Positions 62,195 through 64,000 of a stretch of 64,000 nucleotides of DNA are shown one piece after another. Every line of letters begins with the position of its first letter. Position 1 is the first letter of the stretch. A model generated the notes under the pieces. It did not search any database. It was not told the DNA's origin and saw only the letters and a program-made list of their open reading frames with translations. The stretch lies in the NCBI GenBank assembly GCA_963773315.1, contig CAVZAF010000011.1, forward strand, positions 186,001 to 250,000, in the 5' to 3' direction. The translations under genes were made by a program, and so were the position numbers. This stretch comes from DATKAS01 sp963773315 (GTDB lineage: Bacteria; Actinomycetota; Acidimicrobiia; Acidimicrobiales; DATKAS01).

Positions 62195-62862
62195 TGCGCG
62201 TGCTCGGGGTCGACGGGTGCAAGGGCGGCTGGGTGGGCGTGGTCCTGGAGGACGCCGCCGAGCCGGTCGCCCTCGCGGAGCGCTCGATCGATCGCCTCGC
62301 GGACGCCGCAGGCCCGGTGGATGCGATCGGCATCGACATGCCGATCCACCTGAACGAGACCTCCGATCGCGTCTGCGACTCGGCAGCGCGGCAGCTCATC
62401 CGTCCGTTCACGAGCCGCGTGTTCAACGCCCCCGTCCTGTGCGTGCTCGACTGCGAGACCTATCTCGACGCGTGCGACGCCTCGTTCGCAGCCCTGGGCA
62501 AGAAGATCTCGAAGCAGACGTGGGCGCTCGTCCCCAAGATCCGAGAGGTCGAGGCCTGGCGCAAATCGGCGGGGTGCGATGTCTTCGAAGTGCATCCGGA
62601 GGCCGCCTTCGCGGCGATGGCGGGCCGTGTGGTCGCAGAGCGCAAGCGAACGTCGGAGGGTACGCAGGTCCGCCGTGCGCTGCTCCGCGCGCAGGAGCTC
62701 ACAGCTCCCGAGCGGCCGTCCGGCGTCGGAGTCGGAGTCGACGACCTGCTCGACGCGTGCGCGGCGGCATGGTCGACGAGACGTGTGGCGCGCGGTGACG
62801 GTCGCTCACTGCCCGATCCCCCAGAGGTCGTGCGAGGCCAACCGCAAGCGATCTGGTACTAG
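62194..62862 (+). CDS. DUF429 RNase H-like protein
   Basis: 222 residues opening RVLGVDGCKGGWVGVVLEDA with AIGIDMPIHL, the RNase-H-fold signature of DUF429, and VEAWRKSAGCDVFEVHPEAAFAAMAG. Predicted nuclease-like; role unknown. ATG at 62194 shares its A with the previous TGA. The final four bases (CTAG) are also the end of the opposite-strand nuclease gene. Confidence 0.82.
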   Translation: MRVLGVDGCKGGWVGVVLEDAAEPVALAERSIDRLADAAGPVDAIGIDMPIHLNETSDRVCDSAARQLIRPFTSRVFNAPVLCVLDCETYLDACDASFAALGKKISKQTWALVPKIREVEAWRKSAGCDVFEVHPEAAFAAMAGRVVAERKRTSEGTQVRRALLRAQELTAPERPSGVGVGVDDLLDACAAAWSTRRVARGDGRSLPDPPEVVRGQPQAIWY

Positions 62863-63810
62863 AGCCGGTCGCTCGCCGCGAGGTCGAGGTACCGGAGGCG
62901 GAACGCGTCGATCCACGCCGCGCTCGTCCTCGGTCTCGCACACGCGGGCGAACGCGTCGACGACCAGATCGAGGGGCCAGTCGCAGAACGTGTCGTGCGG
63001 CGCCGCGAGGAAGGACCGATACGACGCGGCGACGGCCGCGCCGCCCGGATCACCGGGATGTCGCACCAACACCGATCGTCCTCGCCGTCCGTGACACGCT
63101 CGGGGGTGACGACACAGCGCCTCGACGAGCAGGTGGTTGCGCCAGAGCTGATTCCACTCGGAGCTCGACATCGTGGCCCACGCCTCGCGTCGCCACAACG
63201 AGCCGTCGCACTCGGTCAGCACTCGGTAGGTCTGCTTCTCGTACTCGCCCGGCGAGAACGGCTCGGTCAGCTTCGTCTCGATGCCGAGGAACGCCGGCTC
63301 CCCGTCGGGCCGGGTGTACGCGACGAACGCATCGAACGACGTGTGGTCGCCCAAGTACTCGTTCGCGGGCGAAGGGGCGTACTCGATGCGGACCTCGGTC
63401 ACTCCGCCGACCTCGCCGGGGAGCAGCCCACGCATGCATCGCGTCGCCAGGGAGAGGTCATCGACGAGCGGACCGAAGAGGTTGAAGCACATGGGCTGAC
63501 TGCTGAGCATGTTGTGCAGGCACCGGAACGGCTCGACGCCACCGCCCATCGCGATGCGGGCCTGCGCGACCGAGAAGATCCGCTGGGTGAGGAAGTTCAG
63601 ACCCGCGGCGCCCGCGGCGGCGTCGAGCATGCTGCCGTACCGAGCCCATGGAACGCCCAACACGGCCGCCCGGTACCAGCTCTGGTGCAGCCGCATCCGG
63701 GCCGTGAAGGGCGGATCACCGTCGTGTTGCGGCCCGATGACCCCCCGATCGTTCATCTTCAGGCAGTACCGCTGTGCTGTGACAGGCGTCCGAATCGGCC
63801 CACTTGTCAT
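62859..63810 (-). CDS. PD-(D/E)XK nuclease-like protein (PGN_0703-like), frameshifted
   Basis: About 316 residues if repaired. Core FDAFVAYTRPDGEPAFLGIETKLTEPFSPGEYEKQTY gives the D...ExK nuclease pattern; MRLHQSWYRAAVLG near the N-terminus fits the PGN_0703 putative restriction endonuclease group. Near 62916-62924 one extra base shifts the frame; the natural end AWIDAFRLRYLDLAASDRL with TAG at 62861-62859 is in the next frame. No methyltransferase lies beside it, so it may not be a classical restriction enzyme. Confidence 0.7.
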
Positions 63811-63840
63811 CCGGCCGCCGATGCGCGACGAAAAGTGGCC

Positions 63841-64000
63841 ATGCCGTTCAACATCGACACCTACAAGCGCCGGTCAGCGCCGGTCGCACTCGACGGCGTC
63901 GACTTCAGCGAGTTCGCACGCCACCCGCTCGACGCTGCAACGCTGCGCTGCATCAGCTACATGCACGACATCGAGCACCACACCATCTGCTACCTCCGCG
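63841..64000 (+). CDS. Partial gene at right edge, unknown
   Basis: ATG at 63841 opens a frame that runs off the window: MPFNIDTYKRRSAPVALDGV...LRCISYMHDIEHHTICYLR. Acidic/His-rich HDIEHH could be metal ligands, but 53 residues are too few for a family call. Divergent from the nuclease gene across 30 bp. Confidence 0.55.
   Translation, partial: MPFNIDTYKRRSAPVALDGVDFSEFARHPLDAATLRCISYMHDIEHHTICYLR

Overview
This is a 64 kb window of very GC-rich DNA (third codon positions almost all G or C). It looks like an Actinomycetota chromosome. The gene families (F420/LLM oxidoreductase, PPOX flavoproteins, MDMPI/DinB proteins, a DevR/DosR-type regulator) and the many apparently leaderless promoters fit this phylum. 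An environmental lineage such as Acidimicrobiia is my guess, not something the sequence proves. I saw no rRNA, tRNA, CRISPR array or insertion sequence. Genes are packed tightly: the longest gene-free stretch is about 230 bases (4275-4505), and many neighbours overlap by 4 bases (ATGA/GTGA).

Layout. 1-6451: a frameshifted winged-helix/AAA regulator cut by the left edge, a MaoC hydratase with a flavin monooxygenase, AzlCD, and a GNAT protein. 6525-15754: one long operon of acyl/acetyl-CoA synthetase, E1 alpha, E1 beta and E2 of a 2-oxoacid/acetoin dehydrogenase, an acyl carrier protein, PEP synthase, DUF1918 and an APH-AAA kinase. 15803-41877: Hsp20, VOC, PPOX, cupin, MFS, an ABC exporter with an erythromycin-esterase homologue, universal stress proteins, a phosphoribosyltransferase-hydrolase fusion, a CoA transferase, a DevS-like histidine kinase facing a DevR-like response regulator, a nucleoside hydrolase, flavodoxin, DDAH, a multicopper oxidase, and an operon of USP, three PPOX, GpsA and an acyl-CoA ligase, then a fourth small PPOX and an enoyl-CoA hydratase. 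41895-47992: CorA, YjbR, an NfeD/SPFH/flavin reductase/FAD oxygenase operon, an LLM enzyme and a methyltransferase. 48030-57907: a LacI-controlled catabolic locus with four PhyH-family dioxygenases, a GH172 protein, a type III CoA transferase, an acyl-CoA dehydrogenase, DinB, and an ECF sigma factor next to an unusual VOC protein. 58010-64000: small housekeeping or unknown genes, SDR, YjbR, HD, DUF429 and a PD-(D/E)XK nuclease-like gene.

Main interpretation. From about 6.4 to 41 kb the gene content closely mirrors the mycobacterial DosR (DevR) dormancy regulon: USPs, Hsp20, DUF1918, APH-AAA, PRTase-hydrolase, erythromycin esterase, PPOX proteins and DevS/DevR. Upstream of many of these operons there is a 15-bp DosR-like box (roughly GKGACSTTCGNCCCT). 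At least six have their centre 42-43 bp from the inferred transcription start, followed by a NANNNT -10 element 6-7 bases before the start codon (or before the inferred start site). This points to a DosR-like hypoxia/dormancy island that has also captured a complete acetyl-CoA/pyruvate/PEP module.

A second candidate system is the PhyH/GH172 locus. Near-identical palindromes (GAAATCGATTTC and GAAAACGATTTC) lie in its two divergent promoter regions, suggesting that the resident LacI protein controls an undescribed catabolic pathway.

Five genes carry single-base frameshifts in otherwise intact reading frames (near 2.1, 15.5, 26.87, 30.82 and 62.92 kb). I think assembly errors are more likely than gene death.
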